A stretch of 6,776 bases of DNA from Pseudomonadota bacterium (GTDB lineage Bacteria; BMS3Abin14): contig QIFJ01000052.1 in the NCBI GenBank assembly GCA_003229755.1, forward strand, positions 1 through 6,776, given 5' to 3'. Shown here piece by piece: positions 5,814-6,776 of this stretch; within the stretch, counting starts at the first letter, position 1, and every line of letters starts with the position of its first letter. The notes beneath the pieces were generated by a model. That model was not told the origin of the DNA and did no database searches. It saw nothing but the letters and a program-made list of their open reading frames with translations. The position numbers and the translations under genes are program-made.

Positions 5814-6236
5814 CTATTTAGGAGGCACCACGATCATGATCTCGGTGGTCATATTCTTGCCCAGCCCGAACCAATCCGGGAGGTTCTTTTCCACCCTCAC
5901 GGAGATCTGCTGCTTGCCCATGTAGGCGGCTGGGCCGCCGCCGGGCTCGCCGTTGTAGAGGATCCAGCTGCCGTACTGGTCATTGAGTGCCCAGCCAGGG
6001 AATTTTTCCCTGTAGAATTTACGCACATCCTCAACGGGAGCAGAGCTCGCGAAACGGGCACCCATAACCTCATCACCCAGGCCGCCGTTTGTGAATTCAG
6101 CACCCTTGTATAGAGGGATACTCGCCTCATTAAGGATCTTGACATCCTTTGCCGGCAGGTCCGCCGCCAAGGCTATCCCGGCCGAAAATACCAGCAGCAG
6201 ACAGCCTGTCAGGATCGATCTCACTACCTTTTTCAT
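5814..6236 (-). CDS. Small secreted protein of the 'FY..GW' type, intact copy
   Basis: ATG 6236-6234 is chosen because GAAAGG (6250-6245) lies 8 nt upstream; an in-frame GTG at 6245 would overlap that RBS. The product has 140 residues. Residues 1-24 are a Sec signal peptide (MKK, hydrophobic core, cleavage after A-L-A). The mature part has K-I-L-N-E-A-S-I-P-L-Y-K-G-A-E-F-T, then V-E-D-V-R-K-F-Y-R-E-K-F-P-G-W, Y-G-S-W-I-L-Y-N-G, and a C-terminal strand with I-S-V-R-V-E and E-I-M-I-V-V-P-P-K. The 'P-x-Y-x-G-A ... V-x-x-F-Y-x-x-x-x-x-G-W' layout is one I associate with uncharacterised secreted proteins of Geobacter-like bacteria. It is a paralogue of the broken gene upstream, 63 bp away, and similar along its length. 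It lacks the leader of genes A-D. The function is unknown; a periplasmic location is likely. Confidence 0.88.
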   Translation of the reverse strand: MKKVVRSILTGCLLLVFSAGIALAADLPAKDVKILNEASIPLYKGAEFTNGGLGDEVMGARFASSAPVEDVRKFYREKFPGWALNDQYGSWILYNGEPGGGPAAYMGKQQISVRVEKNLPDWFGLGKNMTTEIMIVVPPK

Positions 6237-6265
6237 GCTGTGCACCTTTCTATTGTCAGGGTCGT

Positions 6266-6289
6266 AAAAAGTCCATCCGTGGCTTTTTT
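6266..6289 (-). terminator. Weak terminator-like hairpin between the two small secreted genes
   Basis: On the minus strand A-rich sequence leads into GCC, a 6-nt loop and GGAC, followed by five T residues. The A and T tracts can extend the stem, with one bulged base. The G-C core is only three pairs, so termination would be inefficient. It could act as a partial attenuator between the two paralogues. Confidence 0.22.
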
Positions 6290-6299
6290 CTAGGTCATC

Positions 6300-6732
6300 T
6301 TACTTAGGTATCCGTATCGTAATCTGCGAGTCCACCGCGACACTGCTATCATTGGTCGTCCTGGCCCAGAGGTAAGGCCTGTTGTTGAGATCTTTGGCCT
6401 CGACCTTCCCGGGACCCTTGTAGAGAACCCTGGAACCGCTCACCGTCATCTCCAGCCAGCCGGAGAGGTTCCCCTTGTACCAGTTCGTTATCTTTTCCGG
6501 AGAATCCATGGACTTGAACCACATCATCGTGACGTCGCCGTCATCTCCAGTTGTGAAAGTCGCACCCGGATATACAAGGGATCCCGGTGTTTTTAAGGAT
6601 CTTCTGCCGGGCGGCCGAGAAGTCCTCAGCATGGGCGGCGGCGGAGATGAGGTCCTCGGCAAGGGCTGTATAGGGTGCTGCAAAGACAAGAACCAGGAAC
6701 AAAGCTATCAAGATAATTGATATTTTTTTCAT
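6300..6732 (-). pseudogene. Small secreted 'FY..GW' protein, upstream copy with a one-base frameshift
   Basis: Translation starts at ATG 6732-6730, with AGGAGG six nt upstream (spacer CAACAG). A 25-residue signal peptide (MKKISI..., cleavage after A-L-A) is followed by K-I-L-K-N-T-G-I-P, after which the frame goes astray and stops at 6541 (63 residues from this ATG). A second frame, +1 relative to it, continues to TAA at 6302-6300 with Y-P-G-A-T-F-T-T-G, I-T-N-W-Y-K-G-N-L-S-G-W and V-L-Y-K-G. Removing one T (A at 6576 or 6577 on the plus strand, in CCTTGTA) joins them as G-I-P-V-Y-P-G-A-T-F-T-T-G. That matches S-I-P-L-Y-K-G-A-E-F-T-N-G of the intact neighbour and gives 143 residues. The rest of the frame is clean, so this is either a recent mutation or a sequencing error. 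No natural slippery heptamer is visible at the site. Confidence 0.85.
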
Positions 6733-6776
6733 CTGTTGCCTCCTGATGGTTTCGAAATTACAGTCCACTCTGTCTG

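Noticed and set aside
5814..6245. Lipoprotein signal (L-T-G-C at residues 9-12) in the intact small secreted protein
   Set aside because: The cysteine sits before the main hydrophobic core, so the segment ahead of it is too short and charged. Cleavage after A-L-A at residue 24 fits much better.

Overview
The window reads as a stretch of a Gram-negative bacterial chromosome devoted to exported proteins. Every supportable gene lies on the minus strand and every one begins with a Sec-type signal peptide. The style of the small secreted proteins (DUF4412-like start, short 'FY..GW' proteins) suggests a deltaproteobacterium of the Desulfuromonadales/Geobacter type. That assignment is an inference from general resemblance. 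No rRNA, tRNA, transposase, integrase or CRISPR array was seen.

In transcription order (high to low coordinates) there are three blocks. (1) Positions 6732-5814 hold two related small secreted proteins of about 140 residues. The first carries a one-base frameshift near 6576 that splits it into two overlapping reading frames; the second is intact. (2) Positions 5667-419 hold four consecutive exported proteins (called here D, C, B and A in transcription order), with intergenic gaps of roughly 50-100 bp. All four share the same front end: a 27-residue signal peptide, a mature N-terminus of type G-N-[L/I]-x-x-W, and a Pro/Gln/Thr-rich linker. Each then has a different C-terminal body. D is a pentapeptide-repeat solenoid, C is a mostly helical unknown, B carries a domain vaguely reminiscent of uncharacterised secreted proteins, and A is a small domain probably rich in beta strands. 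(3) Positions 180-1 hold the start of another secreted protein that runs off the window edge, separated from A by 238 bp containing a possible promoter.

The standout observation is the four-gene tandem array with a conserved N-terminal cassette and non-homologous C-terminal bodies. Parts of the cassette are nearly identical at DNA level (55 of 57 bases between C and D; 88 of 99 between A and B). The cassette is also mosaic: A has B's signal peptide but D's linker. This looks like a duplicating and recombining locus in which a shared export or display leader is joined to different bodies. The function is unknown. The shared leader suggests that all four products go to the same place, in the periplasm, on the cell surface or outside the cell.

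The spacing is compatible with one or two polycistronic transcripts reading from beyond position 6732 down to 419. No convincing intrinsic terminator was found inside. A dispersed-repeat-like hairpin lies upstream of D at 5746-5783.
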